Below, one piece after another: positions 27,856 to 38,035 of a DNA stretch of 64,000 nucleotides (the stretch's first letter is position 1; every line of letters starts with the position of its first letter). The position numbers were made by a program, and so were the translations under genes. The notes beneath the pieces are model-generated. The model worked only from the letters and a program-made list of their open reading frames with translations, was not told where the DNA came from and made no database searches. Location of the stretch: the NCBI GenBank assembly GCA_036567965.1, contig DATCTN010000019.1, positions 1 to 64,000 of the forward strand. The letters are read 5' to 3'. This DNA is from Candidatus Kryptoniota bacterium. GTDB taxonomy: Bacteria > Bacteroidota > Ignavibacteria > Kryptoniales > JAKASW01.

Positions 27856-29166
27856 ATGTTTTCCATCAGAGATTCTCTTTTAACACGGACTTCAATACTT
27901 GTTCTGTTCTCGATGCTAACTGTTGCGTCGGCTCAGACGGTCGATCACTCGAAACTCAAAGCGGAACTGAAAGATGTTCTCCGGGAAATCGATACGGCCT
28001 ATACGAGACTCCAACCTCAAGTCATCATGCCCGCGGAGGGATATCTTAAATATGACTACTTGATTCCCGCCGGATTCTACAAGCAGATGTGGGACTGGGA
28101 CGGATTTTTTATCGGCAATCATCTCATGAATCAGAAAAAGGAAAATGCCAAATATCTCAGGTGGTGGGTGTTGAATTTCGTCAACTCGATCGATTCAAAC
28201 GGCTACGTATCGGGATGCATAAACACAAAAGGTCCGAGACCGATTTTCGGGAAGTTCGCCATGAAACCATTCCTCTCCCAGGGCGCTTACCTTGTCGCGA
28301 AGAGGTCCGGAGATTTTTCGTGGTTGGTCCCGATTTATGACAACCTGAAGAAAGTGATCGCATACAGAGAAGCGACCGAGCTTGATCCGAAATACAATCT
28401 CTTCTTCTGGGACATCGGGGTACAGTCCGGCGCGGATAATAACCCGGCGGTAGGAAATGACGAGAAGGACCGTGACCAGGTAATGGGCTGCGACATAAAC
28501 ACATTTCAACTTCGAGAATACGAGGCTATGGCAGGAATCGCGAAGAAGCTCGGCCACAAAACCGACGTTAGCTACTTTGAAGGGAAAGCGGAGACGCTGA
28601 GGAACTCGATCATCAAGTATCTCTGGTTTCCGGGCGACACGTCGTTCTTCAACGTCAGGCGCGACAGCGGCAAACCAATAAAACGAGTGAGCTATTCTAA
28701 CTTCGTACCTTTGATCGAGAAGATCCTTCCGATGAATGAAGGCAGGGAAATGATTCGGAGGTATTTGTTAAATAAAGATGAGTTGCTGGCACCATATGGG
28801 TTCAGGTGTCTCTCGAAAAAGGATCCGGAATATAATAATGAGATCATGATTGATCCGTATTCCAACTGGCAGGGGCCAATCTGGATCAATGCGAACTATC
28901 TCGATATGATCGCGCTGATGAATTATAGGTTTACCGAAGAGCCGAAATTGGTCGCCGTGGAATTGGCAAAAATGGTTCTTGCCGACATCAGGACATGCGG
29001 ATCGATGCACGAGTGCTACAATGCGGATACGGGCGCGCCCCTCGCGCCCACAGCCGAGGAATCACCGAACCACATCTTCACCGGCTTTGTCGGTTGGAAT
29101 CTTCTGGTCCAGGATATACTCCAGGGAGCAATCGCGGGAAAGTGGATGACGTTCGACGTGAGATAG
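27856..29166 (+). CDS. Exported GH63/GH37-like glycoside hydrolase
   Basis: A signal peptide of about 26 residues (ending VASA) is followed by an (alpha/alpha)6-barrel enzyme resembling trehalase, MGH1-like glucosidases and mannosylglycerate hydrolase. Motifs include WDWDGFFIG, SGADNN with candidate acid Asp194, SNWQGPIWINANY (the trehalase-like QWDxPxGW equivalent) and MHECYNADTG with candidate base Glu386. It should release glucose or mannose from small glycosides in the periplasm or outside. The ATG at 27856 is chosen because AGGAG is nine bases upstream. The substrate is uncertain. Confidence 0.83.
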   Translation: MFSIRDSLLTRTSILVLFSMLTVASAQTVDHSKLKAELKDVLREIDTAYTRLQPQVIMPAEGYLKYDYLIPAGFYKQMWDWDGFFIGNHLMNQKKENAKYLRWWVLNFVNSIDSNGYVSGCINTKGPRPIFGKFAMKPFLSQGAYLVAKRSGDFSWLVPIYDNLKKVIAYREATELDPKYNLFFWDIGVQSGADNNPAVGNDEKDRDQVMGCDINTFQLREYEAMAGIAKKLGHKTDVSYFEGKAETLRNSIIKYLWFPGDTSFFNVRRDSGKPIKRVSYSNFVPLIEKILPMNEGREMIRRYLLNKDELLAPYGFRCLSKKDPEYNNEIMIDPYSNWQGPIWINANYLDMIALMNYRFTEEPKLVAVELAKMVLADIRTCGSMHECYNADTGAPLAPTAEESPNHIFTGFVGWNLLVQDILQGAIAGKWMTFDVR

Positions 29167-29525
29167 CCTGCCACGACCCGCGGCAAGACTCCTATATGTG
29201 ATCTCAATCAAAAGTACAGGCCGGGCATTACATCTCCCTGATCCAGGATTACCGTTAAAATCCTCCTTTTGGCCCCGCTCGCCCCACTTCTACATCCTTT
29301 AGGAACCTGCCGCGCGGCAGCCCGAATTTGATAAAGCCATTGCCCCATTTCCCACGGAACTCACCTCCACCAAAGAATGTTAGCACCTAAGTAAAACTAG
29401 TGTTGGCAGCTTCTTACCATCGTTGAGCGTTAACTCGTTTGCCGGCTGTGATTGATTTCTGCCGTTCCCGGAAAATTTAATACGGGATTCAGAACGTCAC
29501 CCGATTTTCCTGCTTTTAGTTTTGG
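29167..29525. other. Intergenic region after GH63-like gene
   Basis: No gene is supported in these 359 bp. There is a perfect 14-bp palindrome CTGCCGCGCGGCAG at 29307-29320, with no T-tract after it. Base composition is mixed and the segment looks non-coding. Confidence 0.4.
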
Positions 29526-29993
29526 TTGAATCGCAGACTCATTTCTCTGATTCATACAAGGAGCATACAGGAGGACCTGAAGAGATTGCAAGTTGATTAC
29601 CATGATGGCCGGATCCGGATTGCCGGTCTTTTTATCCTCGCGCTAGCTCTCCTTCTCAGTTGTCAGTCATTTCAATTGTGCCGCTTGGCAGCCGCCCCCA
29701 ATTGTGACGGCGCGCGGCACGGAAGAGATTTCGCACGCGACATTCAACACCCCGCAAGACCTTTGGGAGTACGACCCACCAGTCGCCGGGACGCTGACGC
29801 TCCCTTCTACGATTTCGCCATCGGAAGTGTAACTCTCACGAGAGTCAAGAGAGAAAATTTTGTAGATTTTACAAATTTCATTTCGTCATCCCATCGAACT
29901 TATTACTCACCCGATTCAACCGGAACATTCATCACCACATATTCTTGCCCCTCAGCAATCGAAACCCGTCTCTCATTCGTCCGACTGATCTGA
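29526..29993 (+). pseudogene. Degenerate ORF with lipoprotein-like signal
   Basis: The frame opens with a hydrophobic stretch and lipobox-like LLLSCQ (about residues 35-46), then turns Arg/Pro-rich. The +1 frame over 29690-29838 instead reads PPPIVTARGTEEISHATFN and continues through LWEYDPPVAGTL to a stop, which looks more protein-like. This suggests a short lipoprotein gene broken by a frameshift, or chance. No Shine-Dalgarno or family match supports an intact gene. Confidence 0.3.
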
Positions 29994-30091
29994 TCATTTA
30001 ATTCCACCATTTTCGGATTTACGCGGGTCAACGCGGCGATCCGCATTTTTCTTTATCCAAATTAAAATTCAAATCGCCAGGAAGGAACTTA

Positions 30092-33000
30092 ATGAAATTT
30101 ATGAACCTCATACGGAATCAACTGTTGCTTCTGCTCATTCCTGCAGCGGCGGCATTTTCCCAATCACTAATTGATACCCTAGACTCACCACTTGACGGAC
30201 AGGTGAACGCGGTGATTGTCAACGGCACAAAGATTTATATGGGCGGGAGCTTTACAAAGATCGGATATTCCACCGGGCCAGGAGCTTTGCTCGACACTGC
30301 CACAGCCTTACCTGACCGGACGTTTCCGAAGTTCGATCCTATGGAGGGGCTCGGCACATACCTCTTCACGTCCGCTCCGGACGGATCAGGTGGATGGTAT
30401 GTCGGCGGACAGTTCAAGTACATCAACGGTGTGCTGAGGAAATATCTCGCGCACATCCGTGCGGATCACACATTGGATCCGTGGGATCCCGAACCGAACA
30501 GCTTCGTCAAAGCGATATGTGTCACCGGAAGCCGGGTCTACATCGGCGGAGTGTTTGATTCGGTAGCGGGTCAGCAACGAGGTTATGCGGCTGCGTTCAA
30601 CAAATCAGACGGATCATTGCTTCCGTGGAACCCGCAGGCTGATAATGTAGTGACCGCATTGCAGGAAATGGGACAATACGTTTACATCGGGGGCTACTTT
30701 TATAGTTTGCACAGCCAGACTCACCTGGCAATAGGTTCGGTCGATACCGTTAATGGAAATCCGACGAACTGGTCTTTCTACAATACGGTTCCGTCTTTCT
30801 CGGGATACATATCGAGCTTTATTTACACCGGCGGCTACCTCTATGCGGCGGGGCTGTTCTCCATGATCGACAGCGTAAACCGACTCGACCTCGTGAAATT
30901 TGACCAGGCGGGAAATGTGGTGATGAATTGGAATCCCGGCGCGACTCTGAGCGGCGGCGGGGATTACGCGACAGTACTTGCAGTCTCAGGCAGCAACGTC
31001 TTCGTGGGCGGTTCCTTCACATCAATCGGCGGAAGATCTGTTACAAACCTCGCGGCCATCGACACCGGGACCGGACTCGCCTCGGCCTGGAGTCCGAATC
31101 CCAACAACAATGTCGCCTCACTGGCCGTCTGCGGATCAAAGCTGTATGTCGGCGGACCATTCACGTCGATCGGCGGAAGAAGCATAAGCTACCTGGCAGC
31201 GATAGACACGTCGACAGGGAACGCTACGACATGGGATGCCAAGTTGGACAATTATCCATGGACCATCCTTCCAAGCGTTGGATCGATATTCGCCGGAGGA
31301 TACATGCAGTCGGCAGGTTCAACCACCCGGAAGGGGCTGGCCTGTATCGACTTCGCAACCGGGCGTCTGACATCGTGGAACCCGAACGCGACCGGCGGAC
31401 AGGTTCATGCGATCGTCATCGCTAGTGATAAGTTGATCGCCGGCGGTGAGTTTACAAATGTCGGCGCGAGTAATCTTTCCATACCGTACTTAGCGGCGTT
31501 TGATACAACGAGTGGAAATCCGATCCAGAGTCCGACGTGGCAGGGAAGAGCGGGAGGAATCGTCAGATCTCTCCTCGTTATGGGAAACAGGCTGTATGTC
31601 GGAGGAGATTTCTTCTCACTCGACTTGAACAGTCGCAGTTATCTCGGAGCAATTGACAAAACAACCGGCATCCTCAACCCGTGGCATCCGACTCTGGATA
31701 ATGGCGGAGTATGGTCCATGGCGTCCTCAGGTACGAAGGTCTTTGTCAGCGGCTTCTTTTCTAACATTAACGGAACAGCTCGAGGGTACGCGGCTGCATT
31801 CGACACCACGAATGATCTCCTCACTTCGTGGGATCCGGAACCCGATAATTTCTGTTACGCGCTTGCAACGTTGGGAAACAAAGTCTATCTCGGAGGACAG
31901 TTGTTCAGCGTCGATGGTAACTCGTCTGTAAAGAGCCTTGCAGCGGTCGACACCTCTTCGGGCGCGCTTTTCCCGGGGTTCAATTCAAATTTCGCACTCG
32001 CCCTGAGCGTTTATGCAATCGCTGCGATTGACACGGACCTGATTATCGGTGGACAGATGTCCAGCTCATACAGCCCGAATCGTTCCGCGCTTGCGTACCT
32101 GAACCCTAACACGGGATCTGTCGAGGGGTTCAATTCACACATGAACGAAGACATAGGTACCGCGACGGTCTACTCGCTCGCACTCGGGAACCACACTCTC
32201 GTGGTTGGTGGACAATTTCTAAATGCCAACTATTTTCCTCAGGCAAATCTCTTAGCCTATTTGGACAGTTCTATCGTGGTCGGTCCGAAGCTGAAAATTG
32301 TACCTGACACTATTTCATTCGGATACGTCTTGGACGGCCAGCACAAAGACACCACCGTCACACTGGAAAACATTGGATCTGCAGATTTGAATATTACCAG
32401 CGTGACTTCGACCAGTCCCGAGTTCTCAATCACGCCGACGAGCGTCACGATTCCCGCAGGCGGATCAGTTTCAGACTCCATAAAGCTGACAGCATCCGGA
32501 ACGACACATGTCGTCGCACTTTTGCTTTATTCAAGCAACTGCCCGACTAATCCGGACACTGTATGGGTGGATGCGAGACCTGAGTCGCCGCTGCCGGTGG
32601 AGGTGACTTCCTTTTCAGCTTCGACTGGAGAGGGACAGGTCGTGATTAGCTGGAAAACGCAGTCGGAAGTCGACATCGCGGGTTTCAATATAATGAGACT
32701 CGACCCGGGCGCGGCATCTTTCAAGTTGATATCAGGATACACAAGTAACGATAGATTGAAAGGACTCGGGACAAGTCCGACCGGCCGGTCGTACCAGTAC
32801 AGCGACACGAAGGTCGCGTCGGGCGGGAAATATGAATATAAGCTCCTGAGCGTGTCAACCGACGGAAGCGTAAACAACCTCAACACTATTAGTGTCATCG
32901 TGGATGTCCCCAAGGAATACGCGCTGTACCAGAATTATCCTAACCCGTTCAACCCGTCTACGAACGTCAGATTCGATTTGAAGGAAACTTCTTCAGTGAA

Positions 33001-33190
33001 ATTGATCGTCTTCAATTCTATCGGGCAACAGGTCTCCGAATACGATCTGGGTCAACTGGAGGGAGGAAGATACGCCCGCGAGATTGACATGAGCCGATAC
33101 GCGAGCGGCGTGTACTATTTCAAGATAGATGCTTCCGGCACCGACGGGCAGCACTTCACTTCAATTAAAAAAATGGTTCTTATGAAGTAA
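30092..33190 (+). CDS. Large T9SS-exported repeat protein (propeller-like YVGGxF repeats)
   Basis: This 1,032-residue protein has a signal peptide (ending AAFSQ), then about 12 repeats of roughly 55 residues built on vYvGGxFtsigG...LAAiDtxTG...WnP, which suggests a delta-60-type propeller or solenoid. An HYDIN/DUF1573-like Ig domain (about 731-830), a fibronectin-like domain (LPVEVTSFSAS, about 832-935) and a type A T9SS sorting domain (YALYQNYPNPFNPST, from about 943) follow. It is expected to be exported across the outer membrane and anchored or released. AGGAAGGAA precedes the ATG. Confidence 0.88.
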   Translation: MKFMNLIRNQLLLLLIPAAAAFSQSLIDTLDSPLDGQVNAVIVNGTKIYMGGSFTKIGYSTGPGALLDTATALPDRTFPKFDPMEGLGTYLFTSAPDGSGGWYVGGQFKYINGVLRKYLAHIRADHTLDPWDPEPNSFVKAICVTGSRVYIGGVFDSVAGQQRGYAAAFNKSDGSLLPWNPQADNVVTALQEMGQYVYIGGYFYSLHSQTHLAIGSVDTVNGNPTNWSFYNTVPSFSGYISSFIYTGGYLYAAGLFSMIDSVNRLDLVKFDQAGNVVMNWNPGATLSGGGDYATVLAVSGSNVFVGGSFTSIGGRSVTNLAAIDTGTGLASAWSPNPNNNVASLAVCGSKLYVGGPFTSIGGRSISYLAAIDTSTGNATTWDAKLDNYPWTILPSVGSIFAGGYMQSAGSTTRKGLACIDFATGRLTSWNPNATGGQVHAIVIASDKLIAGGEFTNVGASNLSIPYLAAFDTTSGNPIQSPTWQGRAGGIVRSLLVMGNRLYVGGDFFSLDLNSRSYLGAIDKTTGILNPWHPTLDNGGVWSMASSGTKVFVSGFFSNINGTARGYAAAFDTTNDLLTSWDPEPDNFCYALATLGNKVYLGGQLFSVDGNSSVKSLAAVDTSSGALFPGFNSNFALALSVYAIAAIDTDLIIGGQMSSSYSPNRSALAYLNPNTGSVEGFNSHMNEDIGTATVYSLALGNHTLVVGGQFLNANYFPQANLLAYLDSSIVVGPKLKIVPDTISFGYVLDGQHKDTTVTLENIGSADLNITSVTSTSPEFSITPTSVTIPAGGSVSDSIKLTASGTTHVVALLLYSSNCPTNPDTVWVDARPESPLPVEVTSFSASTGEGQVVISWKTQSEVDIAGFNIMRLDPGAASFKLISGYTSNDRLKGLGTSPTGRSYQYSDTKVASGGKYEYKLLSVSTDGSVNNLNTISVIVDVPKEYALYQNYPNPFNPSTNVRFDLKETSSVKLIVFNSIGQQVSEYDLGQLEGGRYAREIDMSRYASGVYYFKIDASGTDGQHFTSIKKMVLMK

Positions 33191-33257
33191 AGAGAACCTG
33201 CGGGACTCGCGCGCTACAAATAGACATGGCGACGAGATGAACAGCAAGGAGAAAGAA

Positions 33258-35582
33258 ATGTTTAGCACAATATTCGGCGTGAAGTGTCTCAGAATTCTCG
33301 TCTTGTCCCTGGCGACGATGGCGATAAGTGGTGGCTCGGCGCTCGGTCAGGGACAACAGGCGGTCACATTTATTGTTCCCATTTCGGGCGGATTCAATGG
33401 CACGAGCATAACGACTGTGACTGGCGCGAGCAATCCATCGCCAGAATATCCGTTCGGAAATAATCCAATAACAGAGACCGGCAACGGGTTTTTGGTCAAC
33501 ATCGGGTATAGGGGATGGAGCAGCCAAAGCTGGGTTGATATTCCGAACGGTTGGACTGTCGCCCATTTTGCCCCGAAGGTGACATACATGACTCAAGACA
33601 CCATGGCGGCCACAACAGGAATTATCATCCAGTTTACGAACGGAAAAGTGATCCTGATAAAATTCGGTGTTGCCGAAGGAGGAAAGGACTCGGTGTATGT
33701 CGGAGAAATCGGCACGTCCGGATCGGTCGGTTGGGACGACATAAAAGGAGACGCGATTTATTCACTCTCGAACCAGGGATTGTTTGTGAACAGGGATAAT
33801 ACGCTACAGACCTGGGAATTGGACAGCACGGGATTGAGCGGCGCTCAGATTTACGGTTTCGCTTTGGATCGGACACAAAACGTATTCGCGGCGACAGACC
33901 ACGGACTCTTTACTCAGTCTCCGAATTCAAACACATGGAGTAAGGTCACGTCGTTCACGGGATCGTCGAGCCTATATCAGATTTTCATCGACAGGAAGAA
34001 TCGATTTCTCGTGGCGGGAAACGGCGGCGGATTATGGCTGAGCACGGATAACGGATCAACATGGTCAGAAGATACATCAGGCATCGGAAGCGAATGGCCG
34101 AGCCTCATGAGCGACGATGCGTACGGAAACCTTTACACTGTCACTGATAATCCGTTCACATCGGTTTTCCATCTTTACAAATCAAGCGGCGGAAGCGGAT
34201 CGTGGCAGAATATAGACGGACCGATACGGAGCATTTCCGTTCGCGGCTTTGGCATAAACAGTTTGTGGGGTGACAGTGCACTCTTGGCCGCCACTAACTT
34301 TGGAATTTTCATAAGCACGGACCAGGGATCCACCTGGGCCGTCGACAACGAAGGCATACCCGCCTCAAACATTTACGGAATGGGAATGACGGCATCAGGG
34401 ACGATACTCCTAAGCAGCGATCTTGGAATTTTCAAGAACACTCCTCCCACCACCTCGTGGACGAAGTCATACCCGCAAAATGGTTTTCAGGGTCAGCTGA
34501 GAATTTTTACGGACGGCGCTGGAAATCTGTTCACGCTTGACCCCGGCCTCGGACAAAATCCGCTGGGAGCGATACCGATTGTTAAAAGCACAGACAATGG
34601 AAGCACGTGGGTACCTGACACCACTGGCCTATCCGCCGTGGGCGGCACGGTCTTCTACGTGGATGAAACAGGTGCGGAACATTACTGCAACTCGTTATAC
34701 GGTTCGATCCATTATTCGCAAATCTGGTCGAAGCCTTCCGCCGGGGTGTGGGCGCTGGACACGGCTGGCCTCCCGAATCTGAATTATAGTTACTTCTCGT
34801 CGATGACTTCCGATCATCATGGATACCTCTATGCGAGCGGGTATTTCGGCGGGGAAAAGGTTGCCCGTCGACCTATCGGAGGCGGGACATGGACCGTCGA
34901 CACAAACGGTCTGGGAAGCGCAATCACGAGTTTCTATAATATGGTCCCCGGCACGAACGGTGAAGTGGTCGGTTACAACGGCGGGATCTTGATGCGGCGG
35001 TCGGCAGGGACATGGACAAAAGTTCCTGTCCCCTCACAACTTTTCTTTCCATCAATTAATTCCGTATCCGTCGACAATACTGGAGCCATATTTGCTTCGT
35101 TCATCGATTTCAATGACAACGGACTTGGAGTATTCTACACGACGGACAACGGCACAACATGGATAAGCGTCGGGCTCGACAGCATCAATGTCAATTCGTT
35201 AGTCTCATTCGGTGATTCCACTTATGCACTCACCCGCACGTCAGGAGCTTATTATGTAAGTAAGACACCTGTGACTGCAGTAAAGACTCAGACATTGCAG
35301 CCTGCCACCTTTTCGCTCTCTCAGAATTATCCCAACCCGTTCAATCCGTCAACAGCAATCAGCTATCAGCTGCCAGTCGTCAGCCGCGTGACTTTGAGGA
35401 TATATGACGTACTGGGACGGGAAGTGGCCAAACTCATAGATGGGATTCAAACTTCCGGCAAACACTCAGTTACCTTCGATGCGTCACGTTATGCAAGCGG
35501 TGTCTATTTCTACAAGCTTGAAGCGACGGGCAATGACGGGAAGAAATTCATATCGACGAAGAAACTGATGCTCATAAAATAG
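33258..35582 (+). CDS. T9SS-exported Asp-box (BNR) propeller protein, paralogue 1
   Basis: The 774-residue product has a signal peptide ending SALGQ, a unique N-terminal domain (about 35-150), propeller repeats with Asp boxes such as STDNGSTW and STDQGSTW, and a T9SS type A domain from about 685 (LSQNYPNPFNPST). The start at 33258 is chosen because AAGGAG lies six bases before it; an ATG at 33237 sits upstream of that site. It is the first of three tandem paralogues with the same layout. Asp-box propellers occur in sialidases and in adhesive or polymer-binding proteins; no catalytic residues are visible. Confidence 0.85.
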   Translation: MFSTIFGVKCLRILVLSLATMAISGGSALGQGQQAVTFIVPISGGFNGTSITTVTGASNPSPEYPFGNNPITETGNGFLVNIGYRGWSSQSWVDIPNGWTVAHFAPKVTYMTQDTMAATTGIIIQFTNGKVILIKFGVAEGGKDSVYVGEIGTSGSVGWDDIKGDAIYSLSNQGLFVNRDNTLQTWELDSTGLSGAQIYGFALDRTQNVFAATDHGLFTQSPNSNTWSKVTSFTGSSSLYQIFIDRKNRFLVAGNGGGLWLSTDNGSTWSEDTSGIGSEWPSLMSDDAYGNLYTVTDNPFTSVFHLYKSSGGSGSWQNIDGPIRSISVRGFGINSLWGDSALLAATNFGIFISTDQGSTWAVDNEGIPASNIYGMGMTASGTILLSSDLGIFKNTPPTTSWTKSYPQNGFQGQLRIFTDGAGNLFTLDPGLGQNPLGAIPIVKSTDNGSTWVPDTTGLSAVGGTVFYVDETGAEHYCNSLYGSIHYSQIWSKPSAGVWALDTAGLPNLNYSYFSSMTSDHHGYLYASGYFGGEKVARRPIGGGTWTVDTNGLGSAITSFYNMVPGTNGEVVGYNGGILMRRSAGTWTKVPVPSQLFFPSINSVSVDNTGAIFASFIDFNDNGLGVFYTTDNGTTWISVGLDSINVNSLVSFGDSTYALTRTSGAYYVSKTPVTAVKTQTLQPATFSLSQNYPNPFNPSTAISYQLPVVSRVTLRIYDVLGREVAKLIDGIQTSGKHSVTFDASRYASGVYFYKLEATGNDGKKFISTKKLMLIK

Positions 35583-35756
35583 CACAGCTGATCATGACAT
35601 TGAGCCGTTCAGAAGTGACTCTGCGCAAAGAATGCCGGATATCCGGGCGATGAGCGGGGTAGGTTTATGCCTGCATCCTCATCGCGCTCTGGCGCTCAAC
35701 ACGTGAGACCACAAGTTGCTAACGCCGCATACTCATCGTAACCGAAGAGGAAAAAC
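35583..35756. other. Spacer with inverted repeat between T9SS paralogues
   Basis: An 8-bp perfect inverted repeat GCGATGAG/CTCATCGC (35647-35654 and 35678-35685) spans a 23-nt loop. It may act as a weak terminator or processing site between paralogues 1 and 2. GAAGAGG at the end serves as ribosome-binding site for the next gene. Confidence 0.4.
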
Positions 35757-38021
35757 ATGAAAAAAGTTCTAGTCGCAACGTTCGCTCTTCTTCTCCCGCT
35801 GTCATCAAGCTATGTCGCACTTGCACAGGATGAAACACCGGCGGGAGATCAGGTCATAGACGAAACGATCATTCACGACCAGCCTTATCAGTCCCAACCC
35901 GGCTTTTTCTTGAGAGTAACCACCACAGCGAAAGGGGTCCGAATATACTATCAGGACAGCTCCGGCAATTGGAAATTGTCAAGATGGGCACAGGAATCTT
36001 ACGACTTTCCCCCGAAGGGGCAGGAAATAAAAGATGCAAGACACAAGTCCGGCGACCAGTATAAGAATGAACTGTTGATCATGCTGACCGACGGCTCAGT
36101 GTATGCCATGGTGCTCCCCGGCGGAAGACTTATCTCGAAGGGCAAGTTAGATCCCAACGCTGGGCTTCCGCGCAAGATCGGAGGAGACGCAATTTACGCC
36201 ATCACCTCAGGCGGCGTTTACGTGAACAGGGACTCGACAACCAATTTATGGAGCATCGACACTGCCGGATTAGGAAGCGTGTTCCTCAATGACATCGCGC
36301 TCGATACACTCCTCAATGCTTTCCTCGCAACTTCGAATGGCCTGTTCAAGCAGGCGCCTGACTCGACTGGTTGGAGGATGGTGAGCGGCGTTAGCGGCGG
36401 TGTAAACGCAATCTTCGTTGACCGCATAGACAGAATCTATGCGTCTACTTACTCGGGAGTCTACTACAGCACCGACGACGGCAACACGTGGAATTCGCTT
36501 GGCACGGGATTGATAAATTATAACGTAAACAAATTCGGCGATGATATCTTCAGGAACATTTACGCCATCGATGGAGCCGGAGTTTTTAGGTCCGATAGCG
36601 GAACAACATCTTGGGTGAGAATTGATACTCCGATAACTGGAAAGATCCTTGACCCGATTAATTCGTACAGCTCACCATTCAATAGCATCAATGGCGACTC
36701 CGATTTGTATCTCGCGACGAATTACGGCTGTTTCATGAGCACAGACCGCGGTACATCGTGGTCGGAAGCAAATGAAGGGATCAGTGCGGAAAATCTTTTC
36801 GGGTTCGCGCAATCTTCTGATCGCAATTTTGTTTCGACAAGCCTCGGCCTGTATTACGAAGAGAAAAATGATACGGTATGGACGAAAGTCTTTCCCTCAA
36901 ATGGATACGAGACCGGCACGGCGATTTATGCAGACTTGAATGGGAATCTTTACACTCAAGGCCCTCTTCTGGATAATTCCGTTTATGGAAGTCTGCCGAC
37001 AAATTGGAAAAGCACGGATGATGGTACGACCTGGTTTCCGGACACTGCCGGTCTGACAGCGATCGGCACTGGGCAGGTTCCCAAATATTTCGCCGATGAG
37101 AACGGGGTCCAGCATTATATGTTCTCCGGTTCCGCCGCGGACTGTTACGTGAAATCATCCGGTTCTCCGTGGCTGCCTGATACGACCGGATGGGGAATCC
37201 TACCGCAGAATTATCCCAATGTTTTCGGAGTTGACGGCGAGGGAAATCTGTACGCGGCGATTACAAACACGGTAACCTACACAGGCTTACTTCTCCGTCG
37301 TCCGCTTTCCGGAGGGACATGGGTTCTCGACACCGCAGGATTGAACGGTGCGATAATCTACAGCATAACTCCTGACAAGGCCGGAAATCTATACGCCGGC
37401 ACTTGGGGGAGCGGGATCTATAAGAAGACTGGAACTACATGGTCCTCCATTTCTTTGCCTAACGGTCTCGGCGGCAACTCGGCGTTCGTAACCGCGGAGG
37501 ACAAGTCCGGCGCTCTATTTGCCGGCTTTGCCACACAGGGAGCTAATTTTAATTACGTGTGGCACGGAGTCTATTTCACGACAGACGGTGGCTCATCCTG
37601 GACCAGTGTCGGACTTGACAGCATTGCGGTAATAGCACTCGTGCCTTCGGGAGATTCGATCTACGCGGTAACGTACTATGACGGTTTGTATACCTTGGCA
37701 AGAACCGGCGCACTCGGCGTGAAACAAATGTCAAACGCGCCGAGTTCTTTCGCGTTATTCCAGAACTATCCGAACCCGTTCAATCCGACGACCTCGATAA
37801 GCTACCGACTTCAAGTCGTCAGTCGCGTGACTTTGAAGATATATGATGTCCTTGGAAGAGAAGTAGCCACCCTAGTGGACGGACTTCAAATTTCCGGTGA
37901 GCATTCGATTACTTTCAATGCGTCGCGATATGCGAGCGGAGTTTATTTCTACAAACTCGAAGCGACAGGTAATGATGGGAAGAAATTCATTTCGACGAAG
38001 AAGCTAATGTTGGTCAAATAA
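35757..38021 (+). CDS. T9SS-exported Asp-box (BNR) propeller protein, paralogue 2
   Basis: The 754-residue product has a signal peptide ending VALAQ, an N-terminal domain unlike that of paralogue 1 (about 25-150), then shared blades containing STDDGNTW, STDRGTSW, STDDGTTW and TTDGGSSW. The T9SS tail begins near 665 (LFQNYPNPFNPTT) and is nearly identical to paralogue 1 in its last 60 residues. Only 14 nt separate it from paralogue 3, so they are probably co-transcribed. The ligand is unknown. Confidence 0.85.
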   Translation: MKKVLVATFALLLPLSSSYVALAQDETPAGDQVIDETIIHDQPYQSQPGFFLRVTTTAKGVRIYYQDSSGNWKLSRWAQESYDFPPKGQEIKDARHKSGDQYKNELLIMLTDGSVYAMVLPGGRLISKGKLDPNAGLPRKIGGDAIYAITSGGVYVNRDSTTNLWSIDTAGLGSVFLNDIALDTLLNAFLATSNGLFKQAPDSTGWRMVSGVSGGVNAIFVDRIDRIYASTYSGVYYSTDDGNTWNSLGTGLINYNVNKFGDDIFRNIYAIDGAGVFRSDSGTTSWVRIDTPITGKILDPINSYSSPFNSINGDSDLYLATNYGCFMSTDRGTSWSEANEGISAENLFGFAQSSDRNFVSTSLGLYYEEKNDTVWTKVFPSNGYETGTAIYADLNGNLYTQGPLLDNSVYGSLPTNWKSTDDGTTWFPDTAGLTAIGTGQVPKYFADENGVQHYMFSGSAADCYVKSSGSPWLPDTTGWGILPQNYPNVFGVDGEGNLYAAITNTVTYTGLLLRRPLSGGTWVLDTAGLNGAIIYSITPDKAGNLYAGTWGSGIYKKTGTTWSSISLPNGLGGNSAFVTAEDKSGALFAGFATQGANFNYVWHGVYFTTDGGSSWTSVGLDSIAVIALVPSGDSIYAVTYYDGLYTLARTGALGVKQMSNAPSSFALFQNYPNPFNPTTSISYRLQVVSRVTLKIYDVLGREVATLVDGLQISGEHSITFNASRYASGVYFYKLEATGNDGKKFISTKKLMLVK

Positions 38022-38035
38022 CGGAAGGGGAATCT

